This document shows, in pieces, positions 46,796-54,049 of a DNA stretch of 64,000 nt. A program made the translations under genes and the position numbers. Source of the stretch: Elusimicrobiaceae bacterium (GTDB taxonomy: Bacteria; Elusimicrobiota; Elusimicrobia; Elusimicrobiales; Elusimicrobiaceae); contig JAFXVA010000006.1 in the NCBI GenBank assembly GCA_017534965.1, forward strand, positions 1 to 64,000. Reading direction: 5' to 3'. Every line of letters begins with the position of its first letter. Within the stretch, counting starts at the first letter, position 1. The notes beneath the pieces are model-generated. The model saw only the letters and a list, made by a program, of their open reading frames with translations, was not told where the DNA came from and ran no database searches.

Positions 46796-48111
46796 ATAGA
46801 TTTTTCTTTTTCTTTTTAGACTTCCTTATTTATTTGACGCTTATTGCCGTTCTTGTTGTCTTTAGACATGGGGAACTTCGCTCGGTTTATTTCTTTCAAA
46901 ATTGTCAAATACTTGTGCCTCTTTTTCTATTAATTTCCGTAATTTTAGATATTTTTTCTTTTTACGACTTAAATTTACTTAAAAAAAGTCGCACCGATTA
47001 TAAAAATATTTTGATTGCTTTTATTATTTCTCTTTTTGCCTCGGCTGCTTTCATTTATTTTATAGCCCCTATTTTAAATATTGCTACCCCTAAATTTGTT
47101 TTACTTGGCGTATTTGTTTTATATTTCTGCTGGACTTATGTTTCGCGCAAAATCTATTCAAAATTTACTTTTAGCAAAACTAATATTTTGATTTTTGGCA
47201 AAAGCCGCACAATAAATGCTATTAAAAAAGAAATTGATAATTCCGTCCATTATAATATTGTAGGTGAATACGAAACAGCCAAAGCAGATATTGATTATCC
47301 CAGTAATGTGGATGAAATATTAATTGCAAGCAAATTATTTAAACAAGATAGCGCCTCTTGGGATATTATTGCTCAAAAATTGCTTATGAAAGGTTACCTT
47401 TTGACTACCGATTTAATAATGTATGAAAAAGTCTGTAAAAAAATCTCCAAAGAAGGCATAAAAGATACCATGTGGCTACTGCGCGGTATTGCTTCCAGGC
47501 AAGATAGCGATATCTCCCATGTAATAAAACGTATATTAGATTTTGCCTTTGCTCTTGTTTTACTGCCTTTCTTCTTGCCGGTAATGGCCTTTGTGTATGT
47601 TTTAATAAAAGTTGTGGACCGCTTTGACCCTATTTTTAAACAAGAGCGCGTAGGGAAATTGGAAAAAGATATTTATATTTATAAATTTAGAACTATGAAA
47701 CCCGGAACGGAAAACATAACAAGACTAGGTTCAATTTTAAGAAGATTCCGCCTTGACGAAGTGCCCCAACTTTTAAATATTTTAAAGGGTGATATTTCTA
47801 TTGTCGGCCCCCGCCCTTTAGGCAAAGAAGATAACCAGATTTTAAATAAATATGTGCCAAGTCATGCAGTAAGAAGTATCATTAAACCCGGCCTTACGGG
47901 TTGGGCTCAACTTAATTTTAAAGCACCGCCCAATTATTCTGTTGTAAATATAGTTGAAAATGATACTTTAAATGACCAAATCTTTGATGCTGCTTTTAAA
48001 CGTCTTGCTTATGATGTTTGGTATATTAAAAATCAAAGTTTCTTTTTAGATTTAGAAATTATTTTAAAAACCGCAAAACGCGCATTTATAAAGGATAGCC
48101 ATGTATCGTAA
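46792..48111 (+). CDS. Polyprenyl-phosphate sugar-1-phosphate transferase (initiating)
   Basis: The 439-residue product has four or five N-terminal helices, a CoA-binding-like middle domain and a C-terminal bacterial sugar transferase domain (~240-439). Motifs there are FKQERVGK, YKFRTMKPG, RLDEVPQLLNILKGD, SIVGPRPL and GLTGWAQ. It puts the first sugar phosphate on undecaprenyl phosphate. It overlaps the next gene by 11 bases. Confidence 0.93.
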   Translation: MNRFFFFFLDFLIYLTLIAVLVVFRHGELRSVYFFQNCQILVPLFLLISVILDIFSFYDLNLLKKSRTDYKNILIAFIISLFASAAFIYFIAPILNIATPKFVLLGVFVLYFCWTYVSRKIYSKFTFSKTNILIFGKSRTINAIKKEIDNSVHYNIVGEYETAKADIDYPSNVDEILIASKLFKQDSASWDIIAQKLLMKGYLLTTDLIMYEKVCKKISKEGIKDTMWLLRGIASRQDSDISHVIKRILDFAFALVLLPFFLPVMAFVYVLIKVVDRFDPIFKQERVGKLEKDIYIYKFRTMKPGTENITRLGSILRRFRLDEVPQLLNILKGDISIVGPRPLGKEDNQILNKYVPSHAVRSIIKPGLTGWAQLNFKAPPNYSVVNIVENDTLNDQIFDAAFKRLAYDVWYIKNQSFFLDLEIILKTAKRAFIKDSHVS

Positions 48112-49084
48112 AATATCATTAATCACTTGTTTTATATTTTTGAGTTGCTATGCTTTAGCAATTCCTCTTTGTATGTATGGCGTAAATACAGACGAAGATA
48201 TTAAAGCTGTTAAAAAAGCCGGCTTTAATTGCTTTCAAACTTACACTCAAGATTTTGAAACTTTAAAAAATCTTGCTACTGAAGCAAAAAAACAAAATAT
48301 AAAAGCTGTTTTTTATCCAAACAAAATAACTACCGAAGAGCAAATAAATCAGGCAAATACTTGGCCTATGCTTGCCTGGTATATTTACGACGAACCGGAT
48401 GTTCAGAAACTTGACCCGACAAAAGTAAAAAACACAAATACCGAAGTAAAAAATAAATTTAAAAATGCCCCAACGGCTCTAGTTATCGGCCAAGGCAAAA
48501 CCCGCCTTAACTATTATAATATTGCTGATATTTTGATGGTGGATTGGTATCCTGTTCCGCATTTAGAACTTATAAGTTTCGGTAAACAACTTGCCCTTGC
48601 AAAAGCACGTCTTGAGCCAAAAACAGATTTTTGGGGTGTCGTTCAAGCTTTTAATTGGAAAGATTATAAACAATACCGCAAAGATAATGACAGAATAGGC
48701 CGTTTCCCAACTGAAGAAGAAATTAATTTTATGTCCTGGCAGGGCATTGTAAACGGGGCAAATGGGCTGTTTTATTATTCCTTTAACACCGGCGGAAGAA
48801 AATTAGATTCTTATTCCCCCGAAGTTTGGCAAGCCCTTAAAAACACTTTAAAAGAAATTAAAAAATTTAGTTATTTTATAGATAAAGGTAAAGCAATTAA
48901 CCCGCCTTTTACATTACCAAAACATCTTGAAAACAGAACCTGGTATTATAAACACCAATACTACACTTTAATAGTAAACACTTCTGATAAAAATGTAAAA
49001 ATGTCTCTGCCGAACAAAGCAAAAGTTTTATTTGGCACACAACCCATAGAACCCCATAAAATTTTAATAATAAAGTATAAATAG
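48101..49084 (+). CDS. Secreted TIM-barrel-like (glycosidase-like) protein
   Basis: The 327-residue product has a signal peptide (1-20). After it come GINTDEDIKAVKKAGFNCF-like barrel motifs (here MYGVNTDEDIKAVKKAGFN) and YIYDEPDVQ near 95-100, with the acidic pair typical of glycoside-hydrolase barrels. Near the end a small beta domain follows (YYTLIVNTSDKNVKMSLP). Family not named. It lies in the polysaccharide operon, so it may trim or modify the exported glycan. Confidence 0.8.
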   Translation: MYRKISLITCFIFLSCYALAIPLCMYGVNTDEDIKAVKKAGFNCFQTYTQDFETLKNLATEAKKQNIKAVFYPNKITTEEQINQANTWPMLAWYIYDEPDVQKLDPTKVKNTNTEVKNKFKNAPTALVIGQGKTRLNYYNIADILMVDWYPVPHLELISFGKQLALAKARLEPKTDFWGVVQAFNWKDYKQYRKDNDRIGRFPTEEEINFMSWQGIVNGANGLFYYSFNTGGRKLDSYSPEVWQALKNTLKEIKKFSYFIDKGKAINPPFTLPKHLENRTWYYKHQYYTLIVNTSDKNVKMSLPNKAKVLFGTQPIEPHKILIIKYK

Positions 49085-49116
49085 AAAAAACCCCGCTATT
49101 TTTTAATAGCGGGGTT
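49085..49116. terminator. Bidirectional terminator
   Basis: AACCCCGCTATT pairs with AATAGCGGGGTT around a 4-nt T loop, with an A run before and a T run after. It serves the plus polysaccharide genes and the convergent pilin gene. Confidence 0.93.
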
Positions 49117-49137
49117 TTGGATGAAATTATTTTAAAC

Positions 49138-49947
49138 TTAGTAATACCAATCACCCCATAAATTGCACTCATCCCCTGATATTTCGTAGCAATCTCTTTT
49201 TTGCCCTTCTCCATCATATTGTTCCATAGAATTATAACTTTGGCAAAATCCATTTACGGAATCACTAGCTGCACAATTTTTATAAGTAATAGAGGTTGTA
49301 TTGCCTTCTTCATCATATTCTTCATAAGACATACTGCAGTTTATATTACCGCTAGGTTTGCCAGATATCCAAGCAGAATAGTTGCATACTGAAGTTTCCC
49401 TTATACCGTTATTATCTCTTGTATAACAACTCGTTACTATCAATTGCCCTCCTACACAGTCATCCCATGGAATTTCATCTGCAGGTCCATAATCTTGGCC
49501 TTCCTCAAGTCCAAGATCAATACATGTTTTATTTTCTATAGGTCGGCAATAAATCTTGTTCGTATTATAATCTACGGAAAGTTCATATTTTTTATCCTCA
49601 GCAACATTTTTACGTGTAGCAATTGCTACTTCCTTTTCATCACCATAAACTTTGTAAGTAAAATATTCACTTTCAAAAGTATTACCAGTGGCAACTTCAT
49701 TAGTTGATTCATCTTTTAAAGAGATGTCTAAAAGTTCAATTTCATCAGTATAGTGAGCTGTTGCAAGCTTATGAGCATTTTGAGCCTTAGCAATAGACCC
49801 TAAATTTGCTATAGGGCCGGCAGCTCTGCTTCTTTCTACAGAACGCATATAGCTAGGCAAAGCAATTGCCGCAAGAACACCAATTATCATAACTGCTACT
49901 AATATTTCTATAAGAGTGAAACCCTTTTTCTTATTATTCTTCTTCAT
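49138..49947 (-). CDS. Type IV pilin-like protein with cysteine-rich tail
   Basis: The 269-residue product has the prepilin site G9|F10 in KKKGFTLIEILVAVMIIG with Glu at +5, then the hydrophobic helix. The C-terminal ~130 residues carry about a dozen Cys in repeating units (YTRDNNG...C, YDEEGNT...C, YDGEGQ...C). It is processed by a prepilin peptidase not in this window. GGAG lies before the ATG and a strong promoter lies upstream. It is a lone gene with no pilus operon near it; pilT is at 60.5 kb. Confidence 0.92.
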   Translation of the reverse strand: MKKNNKKKGFTLIEILVAVMIIGVLAAIALPSYMRSVERSRAAGPIANLGSIAKAQNAHKLATAHYTDEIELLDISLKDESTNEVATGNTFESEYFTYKVYGDEKEVAIATRKNVAEDKKYELSVDYNTNKIYCRPIENKTCIDLGLEEGQDYGPADEIPWDDCVGGQLIVTSCYTRDNNGIRETSVCNYSAWISGKPSGNINCSMSYEEYDEEGNTTSITYKNCAASDSVNGFCQSYNSMEQYDGEGQKRDCYEISGDECNLWGDWYY

Positions 49948-50011
49948 AATTATCTCCTTATTAAGTAGTTTCTATCAAAATTTTAAGTTCATATAAAAAC
50001 ATTGTACTTAT

Positions 50012-50040
50012 AGTATATACCACATTTTTCATTTTGACAA
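50012..50040 (-). promoter_or_regulatory. Sigma-70 promoter of the pilin-like gene
   Basis: On the minus strand: -35 TTGTCA (50035-50040), 17-base spacer, -10 TATACT (50012-50017). It gives a leader of about 58 bases. Confidence 0.8.
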
Positions 50041-50086
50041 GTAGTAAAAAATTTTCACTCGTAAATTGTTAAGTAAATTACGTCTA

Positions 50087-50260
50087 TTTTAAGGATTTTG
50101 CGGTTAGATAAGGCGAAAAATATTGCATAAAAGGCACAGGATTTTGGAGATAGTTTTAATTTTTTTCTTATAAAAAGACTAAAAGAGCGCGTGCAGATTA
50201 TCAAGTATTTTGATTTTAGAGAAGGCTTGCCGAGCGAAGTATATCACGAGGGGGTGGCAA
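50087..50260. repeat. Degenerate subfamily A palindromic repeat
   Basis: A left end (AAGGATTTTGCGGTTAGATA, 50091-50110) and a core (GCCGAGCGAAGTATATCACG, 50229-50248, then GGGGT-GGCA-ACCCC) match subfamily A, but unrelated sequence lies between them and the right end is lost. Confidence 0.7.
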
Positions 50261-50309
50261 CCCCGAATTTTAATTTCACAGTTCAAATAAAGACAAGCAG
50301 AGTATATAG

Positions 50310-50460
50310 ATTTGCAAGGATTTTTTAGGCACAATTTCATTGTGCCGACCTATTTTTTATTTTCTTTAAGATGAGGTATAGTTAGTTTACACGCCCGTAA
50401 GGGCGGTGCTATCCGAAATCTTAAAAAAATAGAAAAGAGGAAAAAAGCCGACGCAAAAAG
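50310..50460. repeat. Palindromic repeat, subfamily B, copy 1
   Basis: The element is about 151 nt. Nested stems are GGCACAAT/ATTGTGCC (50328-50346), CGCCC/GGGCG (50392-50405) and the outer TTTAAGAT/ATCTTAAA (50365-50372 with 50418-50425) with GGTATAG/CTATCC inside. Ends TTTGCAAGGATTTTTT and GAAAAAAGCCGACGCAAAAA match subfamily A ends. It abuts the tuf terminator. Confidence 0.87.
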
Positions 50461-50489
50461 AAAAGCCCCACATTTCTGCGGGGCTTTTC
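50461..50489 (-). terminator. tuf terminator
   Basis: AAAAGCCCC pairs with GGGGCTTTT around an 11-nt loop, with T residues after it on the minus strand. Confidence 0.93.
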
Positions 50490-50509
50490 TGTTCTGATTA
50501 GAGAGATTT

Positions 50510-51697
50510 TTACTCTAAGATCTTTGTAACAACACCTGCACCAACAGTTCTGCCACCTTCGCGGATAGCAAAGCGAACGCCTTCTTCCATGGCTACAGGG
50601 GTTATTAAGGTTACTTCGATTTCAGCATTATCACCAGGCATAATCATGTCGCCTTTGAATTGTAATTCGCCGGTTACATCGGTGGTTCTGAAATAGAATT
50701 GCGGTTTATATCCAGGGGTTAAAGGTGTATGTCTGCCACCTTCATCTTTCTTCAAGATATAAACTTGGCCTGTAAATTTCTTATGAGGGGTAATTGTTTT
50801 AGGGGCTGCTAAAACTTGTCCTCTTTCTACTTGGTTCTTATCAATACCTCTAAGCAAGATACCAACGTTATCGCCTGCAATACCTTCATCCAAAAGTTTG
50901 CGGAACATTTCAATACCGGTGGCAACTGAGGTTAAGGTATCTCTGAAACCGATAATTTCAATAGGATCACCTACTTTAATCTTACCTCTTTCAATTCTAC
51001 CTGTTGCGACGGTGCCGCGACCGGTGATTGAGAAGACGTCTTCTACTGCCATTAAGAAAGGTTTATCTGTTTCTCTTTTCGGTTCAGGAATCCATGTATC
51101 TAAGGCTTCTAAGAGTTTTTTGATTGAAGGAACACCGAGTTCAGATGTATCGCCTTCAATTGCTTTTAAAGCGCTACCGCGGATAATCGGGGTTTCTCTG
51201 TCAAAACCATATTTTTCAAGTAAATCGCGGACTTCTTCTTCAACTAAGTCCAACATATCTTTATCATCAACTAAATCTACTTTGTTTAAGAATACGACGA
51301 GCTTCGGAACGTTAACTTGTTTTGCGAGCAAGACGTGTTCTTTTGTTTGAGGCATTGCACCGTCAACTGCGGAAACGACCAAGATTGCGCCGTCCATTTG
51401 GGCAGCACCGGTAATCATGTTCTTAATATAGTCTGCGTGGCCCGGGCAGTCAATGTGGGCATAGTGTCTTTTATCACTTTCATATTCAACGTGGGAAACG
51501 GCTACGGTTACGATTTTGCTTGCGTCTCTAACAACACCGCCTTTTGCGATATCGCTATATGCCATTTCTTTTGATTTACCTTCGCTTGCCAAAACTTTTG
51601 TTAAAGCAGCTGTAAGGGTTGTCTTACCGTGGTCAACGTGACCGATTGTGCCGACGTTAACGTGCGGTTTGCTTCTTGAAAACTTCTCTTTTGCCAT
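50510..51697 (-). CDS. tuf: Elongation factor Tu
   Basis: This 395-residue translation GTPase brings aminoacyl-tRNA to the ribosome. It has G1 [20 protein letters not shown] and the conserved domains 2 and 3 to the C-terminal [15 protein letters not shown] lies before the ATG. It is preceded by tRNA-Cys, tRNA-Gly and tRNA-Thr on the same strand, so tRNAs and tuf are probably one transcript, as in many bacteria. Confidence 0.98.
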   Translation of the reverse strand: MAKEKFSRSKPHVNVGTIGHVDHGKTTLTAALTKVLASEGKSKEMAYSDIAKGGVVRDASKIVTVAVSHVEYESDKRHYAHIDCPGHADYIKNMITGAAQMDGAILVVSAVDGAMPQTKEHVLLAKQVNVPKLVVFLNKVDLVDDKDMLDLVEEEVRDLLEKYGFDRETPIIRGSALKAIEGDTSELGVPSIKKLLEALDTWIPEPKRETDKPFLMAVEDVFSITGRGTVATGRIERGKIKVGDPIEIIGFRDTLTSVATGIEMFRKLLDEGIAGDNVGILLRGIDKNQVERGQVLAAPKTITPHKKFTGQVYILKKDEGGRHTPLTPGYKPQFYFRTTDVTGELQFKGDMIMPGDNAEIEVTLITPVAMEEGVRFAIREGGRTVGAGVVTKILE

Positions 51698-51741
51698 AAT
51701 TTTTTACTCCTGTTACTTTTTTTATTTTAAAAAAATCTATA

Positions 51742-51814
51742 AGCTGGGAATGGGACTTGAACCCACGACCTTCTCCTTACCATGGAGATGCTCTACCAGC
51801 TGAGCTATCCCAGC
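51742..51814 (-). tRNA. tRNA-Thr (anticodon GGU)
   Basis: Acceptor GCTGGGA/TCCCAGC, D arm GCTC-AGCTGGTA-GAGC, anticodon loop ATGGTAA (GGT), T arm GTGGG-TTCAAGT-CCCAT. No CCA is encoded. It is nearest to tuf. Confidence 0.96.
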
Positions 51815-51824
51815 AATTTTTATA

Positions 51825-51895
51825 AGCGGGCGAAGGGAATCGAACCCTCGTCATCAGTTTGGAAAACTGAGGTTCTACCATTGAACTACGCCCGC
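51825..51895 (-). tRNA. tRNA-Gly (anticodon UCC)
   Basis: Acceptor GCGGGCG/CGCCCGC, anticodon stem TCAGT/ACTGA with loop TTTCCAA (TCC), T arm CGAGG-GTTCGAT-TCCCTTCG region as usual for Gly. No CCA is encoded. Confidence 0.95.
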
Positions 51896-51912
51896 AATGG
51901 GAAAACCTTATT

Positions 51913-51984
51913 AGGCGCGAGCGGGAATCGAACCCACGAATAGCAGTTTTGCAGACTGCCGCCTTACCACTTGGCCATCGCGCC
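51913..51984 (-). tRNA. tRNA-Cys (anticodon GCA)
   Basis: Acceptor GGCGCGA/TCGCGCC, anticodon stem GCAGT/ACTGC with loop CTGCAAA (GCA), T arm GTGGG-TTCGAAT-CCCGC with one mismatch. No CCA is encoded. First in the tRNA-tuf transcript. Confidence 0.95.
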
Positions 51985-52001
51985 AAAATCGCTATGACAA
52001 T

Positions 52002-52031
52002 ATTATAATAAAAAAAGGACTTTCCTTGCAA
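52002..52031 (-). promoter_or_regulatory. Likely promoter of the tRNA-tuf transcript
   Basis: On the minus strand: TTGCAA (52026-52031), 18-base spacer, TATAAT (52002-52007), just upstream of tRNA-Cys. The CTTGCAAGGATTTTT here also matches the left end of the palindromic repeats, so the -35 may derive from a repeat remnant. Confidence 0.6.
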
Positions 52032-52116
52032 GGATTTTTTTTATTTTTTTATTTTTTAGACGAGAAATTTTAATTATTTTTAATAAGAAATATTTTTACA
52101 ATAAGAATTTAGGCAT

Positions 52117-52178
52117 AAAAAAAGCGGGCTGATAAATTAAACCTGATTATCCATCATAGTTCAAACTTATCAACCCGC
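52117..52178 (-). terminator. Terminator of the large RNA
   Basis: GCGGGTTGATAA pairs with TTATCAGCCCGC (one G-U) and is followed on the minus strand by seven T. The loop is 31 nt, longer than usual. Confidence 0.85.
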
Positions 52179-52690
52179 ATTACTGGAGTTTTCCTCCATA
52201 TACTACACTCCTTTCAGTCTAGCATTGTACTTTAACCTTGCCAGCCACCCTGGCAACGCCTGCGGCCACCACAACAAACATCACCGCAACCTAGCCCGCC
52301 AAAACAACCGGCAAGACCACAGCCAAACGGCTATGGTTTACTTATAACCCCACCCCCGCCAAAACACCGGCAGAAGCAAGGCATCCCCTCTTCGCACGAA
52401 CACAGACACTAAAGCAACCGGCTTTAGCAAAAGCACCAAGGAAAAACTAAAAACCCCGGCACTTCTCCATGTCCTGCATCACTAGCCGCTTTTTAAGCCC
52501 AAGCACCCTTGCGGGAACTTTCACGCTTGAACCCAAGTCTCTCAAAACAGGCATCTACCTTCATAACACCCATCTTAGAAACCCCGGCCACAAGAGAAAT
52601 CTGTTTATCAAAGAACACAATATTTACGGGCGGTCTCCTTTTTTAGGAGTAGGAAATGCTTGCTTTACCACAAGCCCTAACTTCCGCCCA
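52117..52690 (-). ncRNA. Large structured non-coding RNA (~575 nt), class unknown
   Basis: This GC-rich island in AT-rich DNA is bounded by a promoter (52696-52725) and a terminator (52117-52178) on the minus strand. It has no credible ORF. Hairpins in 5'-3' order: a 9-bp closing stem TATGGGCGG/CCGCCCGTA around two hairpins (GCTTG/CAAGC and CTCC/GGAG); a CCC-GCAA-GGG tetraloop; CTAAAGC/GCTTTAG; ACCATAGCC/GGCTGTGGT; TTGCCAG/CTGGCAA. GCCGGT-TTTTGGCGGG occurs twice flanking the 9-bp hairpin. It does not match RNase P, SRP, 6S or tmRNA motifs. Size and a place beside tRNAs recall ROOL-type RNAs; not tested. Confidence 0.72.
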
Positions 52691-52695
52691 TACCA

Positions 52696-52725
52696 ATAAT
52701 ATACGCCTTTTTTTTGATTTGTCAA
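52696..52725 (-). promoter_or_regulatory. Promoter of the large RNA
   Basis: On the minus strand: consensus -35 TTGACA (52720-52725), 18-base spacer, -10 TATTAT (52696-52701); TATATT with 16 bases is an alternative. Confidence 0.8.
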
Positions 52726-52809
52726 GGCCCTTTTTAAAAAATTTTTTACGACGGATAAAGTGTTTTTGCGCATATTTTTGTATAAATTTTATCTAAAACA
52801 GCACAAATA

Positions 52810-52960
52810 TTTTTGCAAGGATTTTTTAGGCACAATGATATTGTGCCGACCTATTTTTTATTTTCTTTAAGACAAGGTATAGTAGGGAACCACGCCCGCT
52901 AGGGCGGAACTATCCAAAGTCTTAAAAAAATAAAAAAGAGGAAAAAAGCCGAAGCAAAAA
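52810..52960. repeat. Palindromic repeat, subfamily B, copy 2
   Basis: The element is about 151 nt and nearly the same as the copy at 50310. Stems are GGCACAAT/ATTGTGCC (52829-52847), CGCCC/GGGCG (52893-52906) and TTTAAGAC/GTCTTAAA (52866-52873 with 52919-52926). The outer stem differs from copy 1 by a paired T-A to C-G change. It lies between the large RNA promoter and pheS. Confidence 0.88.
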
Positions 52961-52999
52961 ATCTAACAATGTTTATTAGATTTTTATATAATATATAAT

Positions 53000-54049
53000 A
53001 TGATAGAACAACTTAAAACAAAACTTAATGAAATTGAAAACAACTATACAACCAAACTGCAAAATTGCGCTTCTTTAAAAGAATTACAAGATTTGCAAGT
53101 TGAAGCCCTTGGCAGAAAAGGCGCTCTAACCGAACTTTTAAAAAGTTTAAAAGATTTATCTTTAGAAGAAAAAAAGGCCTTTGGCCCTTTAAGTAATGAG
53201 GCAAAAAATAAATTAACCGCCCTTTTTGAAGAAAAGGCCGCCACTCTTGAAATTGAAGAAATCAATAAAACTTTAAACGCAACAGATATAGATTTAACTT
53301 TGCCCTCTTTTCCCTTTGAAAAAGGCAAAAGACACCCCCTTGAAATTGCCAAAAAAAGAATGACAGATATTTTAAAAGGCCTTGGCTTTGTGTGGGCGCA
53401 AGGTCCGCTGGTGGAAGATGAATACCACAATTTTGACGCTTTAAATATTCCCGCACACCACCCGGCAAGAGATATGCAAGATACCTTCTTTATCAAAAAC
53501 ACACAAAAGAAAGATTTTGTTTTAAGAACACACACTTCCGGCGTGCAAATAAGAACTATGCAAAAACAAAAACCGCCGATAAGAATTATTGCCCCCGGCA
53601 GAGTGTTTAGAAAAGACGCTTTAGATGCAACCCACAGCCCTGTATTTAATCAAATTGAAGGGTTATATGTAGATAAGAATGTATCTTTAGCTGATCTTAA
53701 AAGAGATTTAACTTTATTTATGAAAGGGCTTTTTGGGCCTAAAGCGCAAGTTCGCTTTAGATCTTCTTTCTTCCCGTTTACAGAACCTAGTGTTGAAGTT
53801 GATGTAAAATGCGTCTTCTGCGAAGGCAAAGACCAAAACTGCCCTGTTTGTAAAGGTTCCGGTTGGAAGGAAATGTTAGGTGCGGGTATCGTGCACCCTA
53901 ATGTGCTTAGAAACTGCGGCATTGACCCCGAAATTTACAGCGGTTATGCTTTTGGTATGGGCGTTGAACGCTTGGCTATGTTCTCGCTTAACATAAAAGA
54001 TATTAGAAATTTCTACGATAATGATGTTCGTATTTTGGAGCAATTTTAA
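53000..54049 (+). CDS. pheS: Phenylalanyl-tRNA synthetase alpha subunit
   Basis: The 349-residue product has an N-terminal coiled coil and a class II core with motif 2 (FRKDALDATHSPVFNQIEG) and motif 3 (GMGVERLAMF). An inserted CVFCEG...CPVCKGSGW zinc-ribbon-like stretch, seen in some lineages, precedes EMLGAGIVHPNVL. It charges tRNA-Phe with PheT. No good Shine-Dalgarno is seen; a hairpin AAATCTAA/TTAGATTT precedes the start. Confidence 0.97.
   Translation: MIEQLKTKLNEIENNYTTKLQNCASLKELQDLQVEALGRKGALTELLKSLKDLSLEEKKAFGPLSNEAKNKLTALFEEKAATLEIEEINKTLNATDIDLTLPSFPFEKGKRHPLEIAKKRMTDILKGLGFVWAQGPLVEDEYHNFDALNIPAHHPARDMQDTFFIKNTQKKDFVLRTHTSGVQIRTMQKQKPPIRIIAPGRVFRKDALDATHSPVFNQIEGLYVDKNVSLADLKRDLTLFMKGLFGPKAQVRFRSSFFPFTEPSVEVDVKCVFCEGKDQNCPVCKGSGWKEMLGAGIVHPNVLRNCGIDPEIYSGYAFGMGVERLAMFSLNIKDIRNFYDNDVRILEQF

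Noticed and set aside
51777-52031. 84-codon minus-strand ORF
   Set aside because: It is only the translation of three tRNA genes.
52232-52330. Cys/Gly-rich minus-strand reading frame inside the large RNA, like a small peptide precursor
   Set aside because: It has no start codon or ribosome site, and its composition follows from the G-rich hairpins of the RNA.
52117-52690. RNase P RNA as identity of the large RNA
   Set aside because: The universally conserved GAGGAAAGTCC region and the 3' ACAGAA element are absent.
52469-52699. 76-codon plus-strand ORF
   Set aside because: It lies antisense to the structured RNA and covers its promoter; no family resemblance or ribosome site.
52961-52999. 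T-box or attenuator before pheS
   Set aside because: Only a short AT-rich hairpin is present, with no T-box sequence or specifier loop.
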